DNA of 64,000 nucleotides from an uncultured Flavobacteriales bacterium. Its GTDB lineage: Bacteria > Bacteroidota > Bacteroidia > Flavobacteriales_D > Crocinitomicaceae. The position numbers and the translations under genes are program-made. The stretch lies in contig CALEIK010000017.1 in assembly GCA_937876195.1 (NCBI GenBank), positions 118,333 through 182,332 of the forward strand. Direction: 5' to 3'. Below the pieces are notes generated by a model. That model made no database searches and was not told the DNA's origin. It saw only the letters and a list, made by a program, of their open reading frames with translations. Position 1 is the first letter of the stretch. Each line of letters starts with the position of its first letter. Below are positions 51,053-60,199 of the stretch, piece by piece.

Positions 51053-52012
51053 CTACAAGCTCGCCAAATACCGATCCACGTTCTTTTGAATGCGCTCGGT
51101 AATGTTCGAAGTATCGGATTTCTCAAAAGCGTTTCCTGTGATTTTTTCGTACAATTCAATGTAGCGTTCAGAAACCACTTCAACGAATTCATCAGGCATT
51201 ACAGGCATTGTTTGACCTTCCAATCCTTGAAATCCATTTTCAATCAACCATTGGCGCACAAATTCTTTCGAAAGCTGCTTTTGTTCTTCACCGTTGCGTT
51301 GTCTTTCTTCGTACCCATCAGCATAGAAATAACGCGAAGAATCGGGTGTGTGAATTTCATCAATAAGGATTACCTCTCCGTCTCGGATACCAAATTCGTA
51401 TTTTGTATCGACAAGGATCAACCCACGTTCAGCAGCCATTTCAGTTCCTCGTTGAAACAACGCACGCGTGTATTTCTCTAATTGCACGTAGATTTCCTCG
51501 GGGACAATTCCTTTGGAAATAATGTCTTCGCGTGAAATATCTTCATCGTGTCCTTCTTCCGCTTTTGTAGCAGGTGTAATAATCGGTTCTGGAAATTTAT
51601 CGTTTTCCTTCATCCCTTCTGGCATTTCAACCCCACAAAGAATCCTTCTTCCTGCTTTGTATTCACGTGCTGCGTGACCGGACATATACCCACGGATCAC
51701 CATTTCAACGCGAATAGGATCGCACGCATAACCAACCGCAACAGATGGGTCTGGCGTAGCCAATAACCAATTTGGAACAATATCTTCCGTTGCTTTCAAG
51801 AAAAGCGTTGCAACTTGATTCAAGACCTGTCCTTTGTAGGGAATTCCCTTCGGCAAGATGTGATCAAATGCGGAAATTCGATCCGATGCTACCATCACCA
51901 ATAGACCATTGTCGAGCGTGTATACGTCACGTACCTTTCCATTGTATACTTTTGTCTGCCCCTTAAAATGAAAGGTGCTTTCAGTTATCGCATTGCCACT
52001 ATTGATTGTCAT
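51053..52012 (-). CDS. purC: Phosphoribosylaminoimidazole-succinocarboxamide synthase
   Basis: A 319-residue enzyme of purine synthesis, joining CAIR and aspartate. I start at ATG 52012 (MTINSGNAITES), inside the 3' end of phoH by 14 nt; the longer frame to 52129 lies within phoH. Motifs include KVRDVYTLDN, ASDRISAFDH, VVIRGY-like VEMVIRGYMSG, LVDTKYEFG and LIDEIHTPDSSRY. The overlap suggests coupled translation with phoH. Confidence 0.95.
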   Translation of the reverse strand: MTINSGNAITESTFHFKGQTKVYNGKVRDVYTLDNGLLVMVASDRISAFDHILPKGIPYKGQVLNQVATLFLKATEDIVPNWLLATPDPSVAVGYACDPIRVEMVIRGYMSGHAAREYKAGRRILCGVEMPEGMKENDKFPEPIITPATKAEEGHDEDISREDIISKGIVPEEIYVQLEKYTRALFQRGTEMAAERGLILVDTKYEFGIRDGEVILIDEIHTPDSSRYFYADGYEERQRNGEEQKQLSKEFVRQWLIENGFQGLEGQTMPVMPDEFVEVVSERYIELYEKITGNAFEKSDTSNITERIQKNVDRYLASL

Positions 52013-52982
52013 TATTCTCTTTATTATCGTTTTTTTCTTTTTCTTCCATTTGCTCAAACGCCGAGATAATTTTTCGCACCAAGCTGTGACGAAGAACGTC
52101 TGCTTCACCCATGCGAATAATTTCCACACCTTCTACATCTTTCAGTGCATCAAGTGCATACGCCAATCCTGATCGTTGCTTTCTCGGTAAATCGATTTGG
52201 GACATATCGCCAGTAATTGCAAATTTTGCTGTGATCCCCATCCGTGTCAGGAACATCTTCATTTGCATGGTTGTTGTGTTCTGCGCTTCATCCAAAATAA
52301 CAAATGCTTTGTCCAATGTTCTACCACGCATAAACGCCAATGGTGCAATTTCAATTATGCCAAATTCAATCATGTCTGCCAGTTTTTCAGCAGGGATCAT
52401 GTCACGCAAGGCATCGTACAATGGCATGAGGTAAGGATCCAATTTCTCCTTTAAATCTCCTGGTAAAAACCCAAGATTTTCTCCTGCTTCAACTGCCGGT
52501 CGCGTTAAAATAATTCGTTTGACTTCCTTAGATTTTAAAGCGCGCACTGCGAGTGCTACAGCCGTATAGGTTTTCCCCGTTCCCGCAGGTCCGACCGCAA
52601 ACACCATATCATTCTTGCTCACCGCTTCAACCAACTTTTTCTGATTGATTGTTTTCGCAATGATTTTAGCGCCGTGATTTCCGTGAACGAGAACATTGTT
52701 ATTTTCTTGTGAGTCCAGCAATGAGGAACCACCTTCCGACATCAAATTATCAATATTATTCTCGGTAAGACTGTTGAATTTGTGGAAGTGGCGCAAGATT
52801 AAATCGAACTTCTTTTGAAATTCATCCATGACTTGCTTGTCACCTGCAATCGTTAAAACGTTACCTCTCGCAACGATTTTAAGCTTTGGGAAAAACGATT
52901 TAATGTGTTTCAATTTCTCGTTATTCACTCCGAACAACTCCGCCGGATTAATTCCCTTAATTTCAATGTTGTTTTCTAGCAA
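51999..52982 (-). CDS. PhoH-family ATPase
   Basis: A 327-residue protein with an N-terminal RNA-binding-like (KH-type) region up to about residue 80, and a PhoH ATPase core: Walker A GPAGTGKT (131-138), Walker B in FVILDEAQNTT, and GDMSQIDLP. It resembles the YbeZ/PhoH group, often linked to rRNA maturation and neighbouring YbeY. It overlaps purC by 14 nt. Confidence 0.9.
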   Translation of the reverse strand: MLENNIEIKGINPAELFGVNNEKLKHIKSFFPKLKIVARGNVLTIAGDKQVMDEFQKKFDLILRHFHKFNSLTENNIDNLMSEGGSSLLDSQENNNVLVHGNHGAKIIAKTINQKKLVEAVSKNDMVFAVGPAGTGKTYTAVALAVRALKSKEVKRIILTRPAVEAGENLGFLPGDLKEKLDPYLMPLYDALRDMIPAEKLADMIEFGIIEIAPLAFMRGRTLDKAFVILDEAQNTTTMQMKMFLTRMGITAKFAITGDMSQIDLPRKQRSGLAYALDALKDVEGVEIIRMGEADVLRHSLVRKIISAFEQMEEKEKNDNKENNDNQ

Positions 52983-53085
52983 TTGAATATTTTAGTTTAT
53001 GTATCTTTAATAATACCTAGATTAACCTTATTTTTGGTTCAAATTTAGGAAAATTATTCGCCACTGCGCGTTGAATTTATTCACA

Positions 53086-53943
53086 ATGGGTATAATAACG
53101 TTAACAACTGATATGGGCCTCAATGACCACTACGTGGCAGCGTTGAAAGGAAGCCTGCTCAGTCGTGTTAAAAACGTCAATATTGTTGATATCTCCCACG
53201 CGGTCAAACCATTTGATATTTCAGAAGCAGCATTTTTGTTGCGTTCATGTTTCAGTGATTTTCCAGAGAAAACTGTTCACATCATTGGTGTTGATAGTGA
53301 GCCGATTGTGAATTTCGCGGGAACAGATGGTTCCTTCCCCTCGATTTTGGTGTACAAGGACCAATATTTTATTTCCAATGACAACGGATTCTTCGGTGCT
53401 TTCTTGCAGGAAAATCAACCTGATTCTTTTTGGAGAATAGACGATGTACTTTCAAATCCGAATTTATTTAAGTTTCCTACCAAAAACATGCTTGTTGCTG
53501 CTGGAGTCGAAATTTTGAATGGAAAGTCAGTCGATAAAATTGCTTCCCCCATGGAAGGATATAAAAATGCGCTTTCATTGGCAGCAGTTTCAGACACGAA
53601 CATCATCCGAGGGCATATCATTCACATTGACAATTATGGAAACGCAATCACAAACGTGCACAGAAGTCTGTTCGATCGTGTTGGAAAAAATGCACCGTTT
53701 ACGATCCTCTTCAAAAAACGCGATTATTTCATCGATGTAATATCCAATTCGTACAACGAAGTGATGCCAGGTGAAAAAGTGGCCGTTTTCAATGAAAATG
53801 ATTACCTCGAAATTGCCATTAACCGTGGAGCCAATGGAAGTACTGGTGGAGCAGAACAATTGTTTGGACTGCATCTACAGGACATGATTCGAATTGAGTT
53901 TACACCAAAAGGCTCTAGAGAAACCCTCGAATCACTCTTCTAA
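53086..53943 (+). CDS. SAM hydrolase-like protein (DUF62 family)
   Basis: A 285-residue protein of the S-adenosyl-L-methionine hydroxide adenosyltransferase family. I start at ATG 53086 (MGIITLTTDMG), since a TTG at 53071 is less typical. Motifs: TLTTDMGLNDHYVAALKG, VDISHAV and a late HIDNYGNAITNV. Family enzymes split SAM into adenosine and methionine with water as the nucleophile. Its stop overlaps the ATG of the next gene (TAATG). Confidence 0.9.
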   Translation: MGIITLTTDMGLNDHYVAALKGSLLSRVKNVNIVDISHAVKPFDISEAAFLLRSCFSDFPEKTVHIIGVDSEPIVNFAGTDGSFPSILVYKDQYFISNDNGFFGAFLQENQPDSFWRIDDVLSNPNLFKFPTKNMLVAAGVEILNGKSVDKIASPMEGYKNALSLAAVSDTNIIRGHIIHIDNYGNAITNVHRSLFDRVGKNAPFTILFKKRDYFIDVISNSYNEVMPGEKVAVFNENDYLEIAINRGANGSTGGAEQLFGLHLQDMIRIEFTPKGSRETLESLF

Positions 53944-54245
53944 TGATCACTCGAATTGTGAAACTGGAGTTTGAAGAAAATCGCATTGATGATTTTTTAA
54001 CGTTTTTCGAAACGATCAAACACCGCGTAAATGAATTTCCAGGATGTTTTGGGATGAAGTTGTATCAAGACGTTGATCGCCCTTGGGTTGTAATGACCTA
54101 CAGTCACTGGGAATCGCAAGAAGCGCTCGACAGTTACCGCAATTCAACCACTTTCGGCGAAGTGTGGCCCACCATCAAGCCTTGGTTTAATGCAAAACCT
54201 GAGGCTTGGAGTGTCCAGGCGTATTTTAATGGATTTGAGAAATAG
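53943..54245 (+). CDS. Antibiotic-biosynthesis monooxygenase (ABM)-like protein
   Basis: A 100-residue dimeric ferredoxin-like protein: MITRIVKLEFEENRIDDF, FLTFFETIKHR, PGCFGMKLYQD and VMTYSHWESQEAL. The HW pair is usual in this family, which includes heme-degrading enzymes and small oxygenases. The activity is not predictable. It is coupled to the SAM hydrolase gene. Confidence 0.88.
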   Translation: MITRIVKLEFEENRIDDFLTFFETIKHRVNEFPGCFGMKLYQDVDRPWVVMTYSHWESQEALDSYRNSTTFGEVWPTIKPWFNAKPEAWSVQAYFNGFEK

Positions 54246-54290
54246 ATTTTCGCCTTTCAATGCTGGGACAATAGTAATTTAAATACAGGT

Positions 54291-54436
54291 CCTCCCCCTG
54301 CACCCCCTCCAAAGGGGGAAACGCTCCGAATCCATTTCATTTTTAACTTACTATTTACGACTGGCTAAAAGACTGAACAAGCTAACATTCGGAGATGAAT
54401 TAAAATTCCCCCTTTGGAGGGGGTGCAGGGGGAGGA
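54291..54436. repeat. Perfect 31-bp inverted repeat, possible MITE
   Basis: Arms at 54291-54321 and 54406-54436 are exact inverted copies beginning TCCTCCCCCTGCACCCCC. Each arm contains its own CCCCCT-ccaa-AGGGGG hairpin. A second inner match (CTCCGAAT at 54325-54332 and ATTCGGAG at 54387-54394) continues the symmetry. It lies in the 343-bp gap before gldF, with no gene inside. It could be a miniature inverted-repeat element. Confidence 0.8.
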
Positions 54437-54588
54437 CTTTTGATTTTACCATTCACATTTGTGCGAAAATTTAACGAAATACAGCTTTAAACAATCACAT
54501 CTTAATAAATGAAGTGGGTACTTCACCATTTTCAGCGGTAAGAATCAAATAGAAATCTTATTTTTGAGGTGAATATTCAAACCAGCGA

Positions 54589-55329
54589 ATGAAAGCGTTA
54601 TATTTCAAAGAAATCAGAAGTTTTTTAAGTTCCGTCATTGGATACGTGTTTATCCTTATTTATTTGATTGCGTCAGGAATTATGCACTGGGTAGCCTCTA
54701 CTCCATCTAATTTACTGGAAGGAACTGAAGCCGATCTAATTCCTTTCTTCAATTCATCACCGATTATTTTCTTGATCCTCATTCCCGCGATTACGATGCG
54801 CTCTGTTGCAGAAGAACGAAGAACTGGAACGATGGAGTTGTTGTTTACACGTCCTATTTCCGACTTAAAAATTATCCTCGCCAAGTACTTCGCAAGTGTT
54901 ACGTTAATGCTCATTGCTATTCTTCCGACACTTGTTTATTACTATTCCATGAAGAGTTTAGCTTTAGAAGGTGAATCATTTGATCATGGCGCGACAATCA
55001 CGTCCTACATTGGTTTGATTCTAATTGGTTCCGCATTCGTTGCAATTGGAATTTTTGCATCAGCCCTCACGAGCAGTCAAATTGTTGCGTTTATTCTAGC
55101 GTTGTTTTGTTGTTGGCTGTTCATGCCTCAAATTGGTGGATTGGCATTACTTGGTTCATACAACTTGATGGGAGAATTTGATTCTGTGATCCAGTATTTT
55201 GGAATGACTTACCACTACGAAGGAATTCAGCGCGGTGTGATTGATACTAAAAATATTGTCTACTTTTTATCGGTAATCGTATTGTTCATCTACGCTGCTT
55301 TGACAGTGATTAAATCACTAAAAAAATAA
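54589..55329 (+). CDS. gldF: Gliding motility-associated ABC transporter permease GldF
   Basis: A 246-residue inner-membrane protein with about six membrane segments, opening MKALYFKEIRSFLSSVIGYVFI. RTGTMELLFTRPISD is the typical cytoplasmic loop of ABC-2 permeases. In Flavobacterium GldF with GldA and GldG forms an ABC transporter needed for gliding. The gene for its ATPase (gldA) is not here. It lies 2 bp from gldG. Confidence 0.9.
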   Translation: MKALYFKEIRSFLSSVIGYVFILIYLIASGIMHWVASTPSNLLEGTEADLIPFFNSSPIIFLILIPAITMRSVAEERRTGTMELLFTRPISDLKIILAKYFASVTLMLIAILPTLVYYYSMKSLALEGESFDHGATITSYIGLILIGSAFVAIGIFASALTSSQIVAFILALFCCWLFMPQIGGLALLGSYNLMGEFDSVIQYFGMTYHYEGIQRGVIDTKNIVYFLSVIVLFIYAALTVIKSLKK

Positions 55330-55331
55330 GG

Positions 55332-57113
55332 ATGGCTGAGAAAGGAAAAATAATCAAAGGATTTTACAACTGGACGTTTTTAACGATCGTCATTGTTGCG
55401 TTGTTACTTATCAATATCATCAGTTCATTTGTCTACCAACGGTATGACATGACAGCTGACAAACGCTTTTCATTGGCTGACGGTACCATTACATTTTTGG
55501 AGGATACGGACAAGTTCAATAGCAGAATTAACATCAAAATTTATCTGGCTGGAAATTTACCTGCGGATTTAAACCACTTTAAAAATGCCGTTGAAGACAA
55601 ACTGAAAGAATTCAAACAATACGCTGGAAATAGAATTGAATACCAGTTCATCAATCCAAATGAAGGCACAGAAAAAGAGCAACAAGAACTGTTCGATCAG
55701 CTTTTTGCGAAAGGAAAGGGAATTCTTCCGATGGAATTGGTGTACATGGAAGATGGTTCTCAAACGCAGATGATGGTGTGGCCTGGAGCAATTCTAGAAT
55801 ATGGTGGTTCTACTGTGCACAGCGTGCAATTATTGCCTGGATCAAAATCGGGCAGTCCTTATCAGTTGAACAACATGAAGGACGTGATCCAAAATTCCAT
55901 CAACAATTTGGAATACATGTTGATCAGCTCGTTGAGAAGAGTCACACAAGTCAAAAAACCAAGAATTGCCTTTTTACACGGTCACGGTGAGTTGACATTT
56001 CCTCAGACGCAACGTGTACGCGCATTGATTTCACCTTATTATGCCATCGCAGACATTACAATCAATGATTCCATTGCCGCTTTGGACAATGTAGATGGAT
56101 TAATTATCGCACGACCTAGAGAACGTTATAGCGCAAAAGATTTATTTGTGATTGATCAGTTTTTAATGCGCGGAGGTCGATTGATGTGCTTTTTGGATGC
56201 ATTAAAGATCGACGAAGATACGCTGAAAAGAACGGGACAAACGCATACGACACGTTACGACAAGCTAAAAATCGACGATATGATGTTCGATTATGGCATG
56301 AAGCTCAATTCGAATTATGTGATGGATGCGCGCTGCGTTCCAATGGCGCTCCCCTTGGCCAAACAGTCGATGATTCCTTGGTTTTTTAATGTTCTTGCGA
56401 CACCGACCAATCACCCCATCGCCAGAAATGTGGAACCCGTTTCATTGAAATACACGAGTGAAATTCAGTTTGTGGGTGAAAACCCTAAAGTAGCGATGAC
56501 ACCCATATTGACTTCAAGCAGCAATTCCGCTGTAACAGGACTTGCACCTGTAGTAAACTTGATGCTTCCACTGAATTACGGAAAGAACCCTGAACTGGTT
56601 TCCAATCCAAACGATGAATCGAATAAAAAATGTATTGCAGGACTAGCAGAAGGGATGTTCAGGTCGCATTTTAGAAATAGAATTTCGGATGCTTACACAA
56701 AGAATGCTGAAGTACTTGATTCAAGTAAAGTTGAAGGAAAAGTGTTTCTCATTGGAAACGGACGTCTTCTAGAAAATAAATACGATTCCATGCCAACAAA
56801 GTTGGGCGATGGTTACATGTACAAACCTAAACCGATTAATGATCTGCAGTTCAGTGAAGACTTGATCAACCTTAATATCCCTCACTTTTTCGGAAACCAG
56901 GAATTTTTTCAAAACTTGACAGATTATATGATGGGTGATAATTCGGTGTTGGACATTCGAAGTCGCCAAATTGATATCCATGAAATTGACATGGAAAAAG
57001 TAAAAAACGAAGCTGGGTTTTACAAAGTATTGAACATTGGACTGCCGATTCTCATCATTCTAGCCTTCGCATTCATCATCAACTTTATACGAACTCGGAA
57101 ATACGCAAAATAA
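55332..57113 (+). CDS. gldG: Gliding motility-associated ABC transporter substrate-binding protein GldG
   Basis: A 593-residue membrane protein. It has an N-terminal anchor at about residues 15-35, a large external domain of the ABC-type uncharacterised-transport family (YDMTADKRFSLADGT, FLHGHGELTFPQTQRV, DGLIIARPRERYS), and a C-terminal membrane helix (about 568-586). It acts with GldF in gliding. It is followed by a DUF4340-like gene. Confidence 0.92.
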   Translation: MAEKGKIIKGFYNWTFLTIVIVALLLINIISSFVYQRYDMTADKRFSLADGTITFLEDTDKFNSRINIKIYLAGNLPADLNHFKNAVEDKLKEFKQYAGNRIEYQFINPNEGTEKEQQELFDQLFAKGKGILPMELVYMEDGSQTQMMVWPGAILEYGGSTVHSVQLLPGSKSGSPYQLNNMKDVIQNSINNLEYMLISSLRRVTQVKKPRIAFLHGHGELTFPQTQRVRALISPYYAIADITINDSIAALDNVDGLIIARPRERYSAKDLFVIDQFLMRGGRLMCFLDALKIDEDTLKRTGQTHTTRYDKLKIDDMMFDYGMKLNSNYVMDARCVPMALPLAKQSMIPWFFNVLATPTNHPIARNVEPVSLKYTSEIQFVGENPKVAMTPILTSSSNSAVTGLAPVVNLMLPLNYGKNPELVSNPNDESNKKCIAGLAEGMFRSHFRNRISDAYTKNAEVLDSSKVEGKVFLIGNGRLLENKYDSMPTKLGDGYMYKPKPINDLQFSEDLINLNIPHFFGNQEFFQNLTDYMMGDNSVLDIRSRQIDIHEIDMEKVKNEAGFYKVLNIGLPILIILAFAFIINFIRTRKYAK

Positions 57114-57123
57114 TTAGAAGAAC

Positions 57124-58179
57124 ATGAGAAAAATAGTAGCACTTGTCATAGGTTTAATTGTGGTTATTGGGTTGAGCATCTTTACGTATCGACTCATGAA
57201 TAGCAGTGGGAGTTCGGATCCTAGTTTACGTTTGATTGAATTTGCTGTTGATGATGTTAGCACAGTGGACCGCGTTATCATTTCTGATGCCTTTGGACGC
57301 ACATTTGAAGTTGTTAAAAGCGGCGAAGAATGGACCGACAAAGATGGCAACTGCGTGGTACAAGAGAGTGTCGAATTTATGTTGGATGCTTTTAAAAACA
57401 TTGAATTTAAGGGGTATTTATCCGACAGTTCACTTACCAAGTATAACAAGTTGATCTCTGTACAACATACACGTGTGGACATCTATCAAAATGGTGAATG
57501 GTCCAAAACATGGTACATGGGACCTCCCACACCAGATCACTACGGACAAATTATGTTGTTAGATTCTGAAGAAGGTGGTAAAAGTGATTTTCCTGTGATT
57601 ATGAAAATAAAAGGCATGCACGGGATCATCGAACCACGATTTTTTGCCGATCCTGGCAAATGGCAGTGTACCAATATTTTCAGTATTCCACTTCACAAAC
57701 TCTCAAAAGTAGAAGTGAAGTTCAATGATGAGCCAGAGCGAAGTTTTACTGTCGCGAAAAAAGGTTTTGATATGAAGGTATATCAGCAGAATAAATTATT
57801 GCACAACGTAGATACGGCAAACATTTTTCGTTACTTGAATAATTACAAGAAAATTCACTTCGAAATCCCCAATTACGAGCTCAATGAAAAGCAGGCAGAT
57901 AGCTTAAAAGCAACTACACCCTTTTGCATATTAAAGGTGACAGAAACAAATAATAAAACGACAAAACTAAGGTGTTTTCGAATTTTAGAAAAGGAAGTTA
58001 CGCAGCAGGGGATTGTTGAATATGAGAATCCTGACCGGAACCGTTTTTGGTGCGAGTTACCCAATGGACAACTAGTGAAATGTCAGTATTTTGTATTTAA
58101 CCCTTTGCTCATGGGACACATCTACTTTCCAATGGATATATCTATGTTGGAAACCCACGATGGGATGCTCAAGAAGTAG
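57124..58179 (+). CDS. DUF4340-like protein of the gldFG operon
   Basis: A 351-residue protein with one N-terminal membrane segment (IVALVIGLIVVIGLSIFTY) and an exported domain, containing VDRVIISDAFGRTFEVVKSG and GEEWTDKDG, in the pattern of DUF4340. Proteins of this type often follow GldF/GldG-like transporters. It starts 10 bp after gldG and ends 99 bp before dnaN, with the dnaN promoter between. Confidence 0.75.
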   Translation: MRKIVALVIGLIVVIGLSIFTYRLMNSSGSSDPSLRLIEFAVDDVSTVDRVIISDAFGRTFEVVKSGEEWTDKDGNCVVQESVEFMLDAFKNIEFKGYLSDSSLTKYNKLISVQHTRVDIYQNGEWSKTWYMGPPTPDHYGQIMLLDSEEGGKSDFPVIMKIKGMHGIIEPRFFADPGKWQCTNIFSIPLHKLSKVEVKFNDEPERSFTVAKKGFDMKVYQQNKLLHNVDTANIFRYLNNYKKIHFEIPNYELNEKQADSLKATTPFCILKVTETNNKTTKLRCFRILEKEVTQQGIVEYENPDRNRFWCELPNGQLVKCQYFVFNPLLMGHIYFPMDISMLETHDGMLKK

Positions 58180-58226
58180 CTAACAATTTGTTAATAACTA
58201 AAGATAAAAAGGCAGTAATGAACGCC

Positions 58227-58255
58227 TTGAATTCAGCTTGAAATTGATAGTTTTG
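58227..58255 (+). promoter_or_regulatory. Promoter of dnaN
   Basis: TTG at 58227-58229 and TAGTTTTG at 58248-58255 match the Bacteroidota consensus with an 18-nt spacer, 23 nt before the dnaN start codon. Confidence 0.6.
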
Positions 58256-58278
58256 GTAATCAAAACAATTGTTTCAAA

Positions 58279-59394
58279 ATGAATTTTGTAATATCAAGCG
58301 CATCATTACTAAAACACCTTCAAGGAATCTCGGGTGTTCTAAGCACGAGCAACTCATTACCTATCTTGGATAATTTTCTATTCGAAATTGCAGATGGACG
58401 ATTAACCGTTTCTGCTTCGGATTTAGAAACTACCATGCGTACTTCAATGGAAGTTGAAGCGAAGGAAGAAGGGAAAATTGCAATTCCTGCAAAACTATTG
58501 TTGGATGTATTGAAAAACTTACCAGATCAACCTTGTACCTTCTTGGTAAACATGGAGAATTTCGCAGTAGAAATTGCGTATGATAATGGTAAATCAAAAA
58601 TGGTTGGATACAACGGAGATGATTTTCCACGTACGCCAGGATTGAATAATTCAAATTCCATTCGCCTTTCTGGAAGTATCATTTCCAATGCGATTAATAA
58701 AACTTTATTTGCGACTGGTGTCGACGATTTACGCCCAGTCATGAGTGGCGTATTCTGTGAATTTTCACCAGAAAGCATCATTTTCGTTGCTACGGACGCA
58801 CACAAATTGGTGCGTTACACACGCACCGACTCAAAAGCATCAGGCAGTTCATCGTTCATCTTACCAAAAAAGCCGTTAAATCTACTTAAAAGCAACTTGT
58901 CAGGTGACGAAGATGTCCAATTAGAATACAACGAATCCAACGCGGTTTTCTCATTTGATGATATCGTGTTAATTTGTCGATTGATTGATGGAAAATACCC
59001 TAATTACGAAGCTGTAATTCCAAAGGAGAATCCGAATGTACTGACAATTGATCGCATTCAGTTTTTGAGCTCAATCAAGCGTGTATCCATTTTCGCTAAT
59101 AAAACGACGCATCAGATTAAACTGAAGCTTGCAGGTTCTGAATTAGCACTGTCAGCAGAGGATCTTGATTTCGCAAATGAAGCCAACGAACGGCTGACGT
59201 GTAATTATTCAGGTGAGGATATGGAAATTGGATTTAATTCGCGTTTTCTAATGGAGATGTTGAATAATCTCGATACGACCGAAGTACGCTTAGAAATGAG
59301 TGAACCAAGTCGCGCTGGACTCTTAATGCCTGCCGAATCAAATGAAAATGAAGATATACTAATGTTAGTGATGCCTGTGATGTTAAACAGGTAG
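58279..59394 (+). CDS. dnaN: DNA polymerase III sliding clamp (beta subunit)
   Basis: A 371-residue clamp of three repeated domains that encircles DNA and holds the polymerase. Motifs: NFLFEIADGRLTVSASDLET, LRPVMSGVFCEF, FVATDAHKLVRY, and the C-terminal LMPVMLNR-like LMLVMPVMLNR. dnaN next to gldFG is a known gene order in Flavobacteriia. It has its own promoter and terminator. Confidence 0.96.
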   Translation: MNFVISSASLLKHLQGISGVLSTSNSLPILDNFLFEIADGRLTVSASDLETTMRTSMEVEAKEEGKIAIPAKLLLDVLKNLPDQPCTFLVNMENFAVEIAYDNGKSKMVGYNGDDFPRTPGLNNSNSIRLSGSIISNAINKTLFATGVDDLRPVMSGVFCEFSPESIIFVATDAHKLVRYTRTDSKASGSSSFILPKKPLNLLKSNLSGDEDVQLEYNESNAVFSFDDIVLICRLIDGKYPNYEAVIPKENPNVLTIDRIQFLSSIKRVSIFANKTTHQIKLKLAGSELALSAEDLDFANEANERLTCNYSGEDMEIGFNSRFLMEMLNNLDTTEVRLEMSEPSRAGLLMPAESNENEDILMLVMPVMLNR

Positions 59395-59415
59395 AACGAT
59401 CAAGTAGCCCTATAC

Positions 59416-59448
59416 AAAAAGTCCATGTGAGTTTCACATGGACTTTTT
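59416..59448 (+). terminator. Bidirectional terminator after dnaN
   Basis: A perfect 15-bp stem, AAAAAGTCCATGTGA / TCACATGGACTTTTT, with a 3-nt loop. T-rich on both sides, it can end transcripts of dnaN from the left and the DUF4168 gene from the right. Confidence 0.88.
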
Positions 59449-59521
59449 GCTTTTATATGCTAAACGCTCTGTTTTCTTAAAGTCAATCTATTTTCTTGAA
59501 AACAGAACCCGTCACGGAATG

Positions 59522-59992
59522 TTATCCATTACCCTGACTGCCTTGTATATACTTCTGAATTTTTTGTTGCAGTTCTGGATCAGTCTGCAATTTTGCCGCA
59601 ATTTCTTGATAACGTTCTATGGTTAATCCAGAATTCACAATTTCCTTTTGCATTTTTTCCTGAGCCGCAACTTGAATCTCGTTGATCCCCTTGGATGTTT
59701 GCTCAAAGGTTACTAATTTCTCCTCTGATGCGTCGACCTTCTGATCTGGGTTTTGAACAGCTTGACTAAGCTCATTGTATTCTTCTACAGTCAAACCCTT
59801 CGATTCAACGGTCTCAACCATTTCTTTCTGAGCGGTTTGATTTACCACTTGAACTTGTTGAAATGCAGTTGCAAATTGTTTTAACTCTTCATTCGATACT
59901 GTTTCTTTTTTTTCTTCTGTTTGTGCAAATAACATTGCTCCACTGACCAATGTCATCGCTATTGTACTTGTAATCTTTTTCGCTATACTCAT
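59522..59992 (-). CDS. DUF4168 family secreted protein
   Basis: A 156-residue exported protein with a signal peptide ending MLFAQ. The mature part is helical and Gln/Glu-rich, with two repeats of a DUF4168-type pattern (ELKQFATAFQQVQVVNQ and GLTVEEYNELSQAVQNP; then KEIVNSGLTIERYQEIAAKLQ). The function is unknown. It lies between the dnaN terminator and a 207-bp gap before the ComEC gene. Confidence 0.8.
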   Translation of the reverse strand: MSIAKKITSTIAMTLVSGAMLFAQTEEKKETVSNEELKQFATAFQQVQVVNQTAQKEMVETVESKGLTVEEYNELSQAVQNPDQKVDASEEKLVTFEQTSKGINEIQVAAQEKMQKEIVNSGLTIERYQEIAAKLQTDPELQQKIQKYIQGSQGNG

Positions 59993-60199
59993 AATAATTT
60001 GTGTATTAAAATTTTCATTTCGATTGACTTTTCTTAAGCTTTTAGTTTAGAATACTATTATTCTCAGTAATCCCAACGGCTCAAATTTGGTGTTATTGCC
60101 ATTCTTGCTTTGTAATTTATGTTAAAAATGAACAAGATGTATAAGAAGTGAAATGTGAAAATATGTTGAAAACTGTAACTAACCTTGAACCAGAGTCAA

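Noticed and set aside
52013..52129. Longer purC N-terminus
   Set aside because: The extra residues are basic and Lys-rich, lie in the phoH gene, and have no match to the family; the ATG at 52012 fits.
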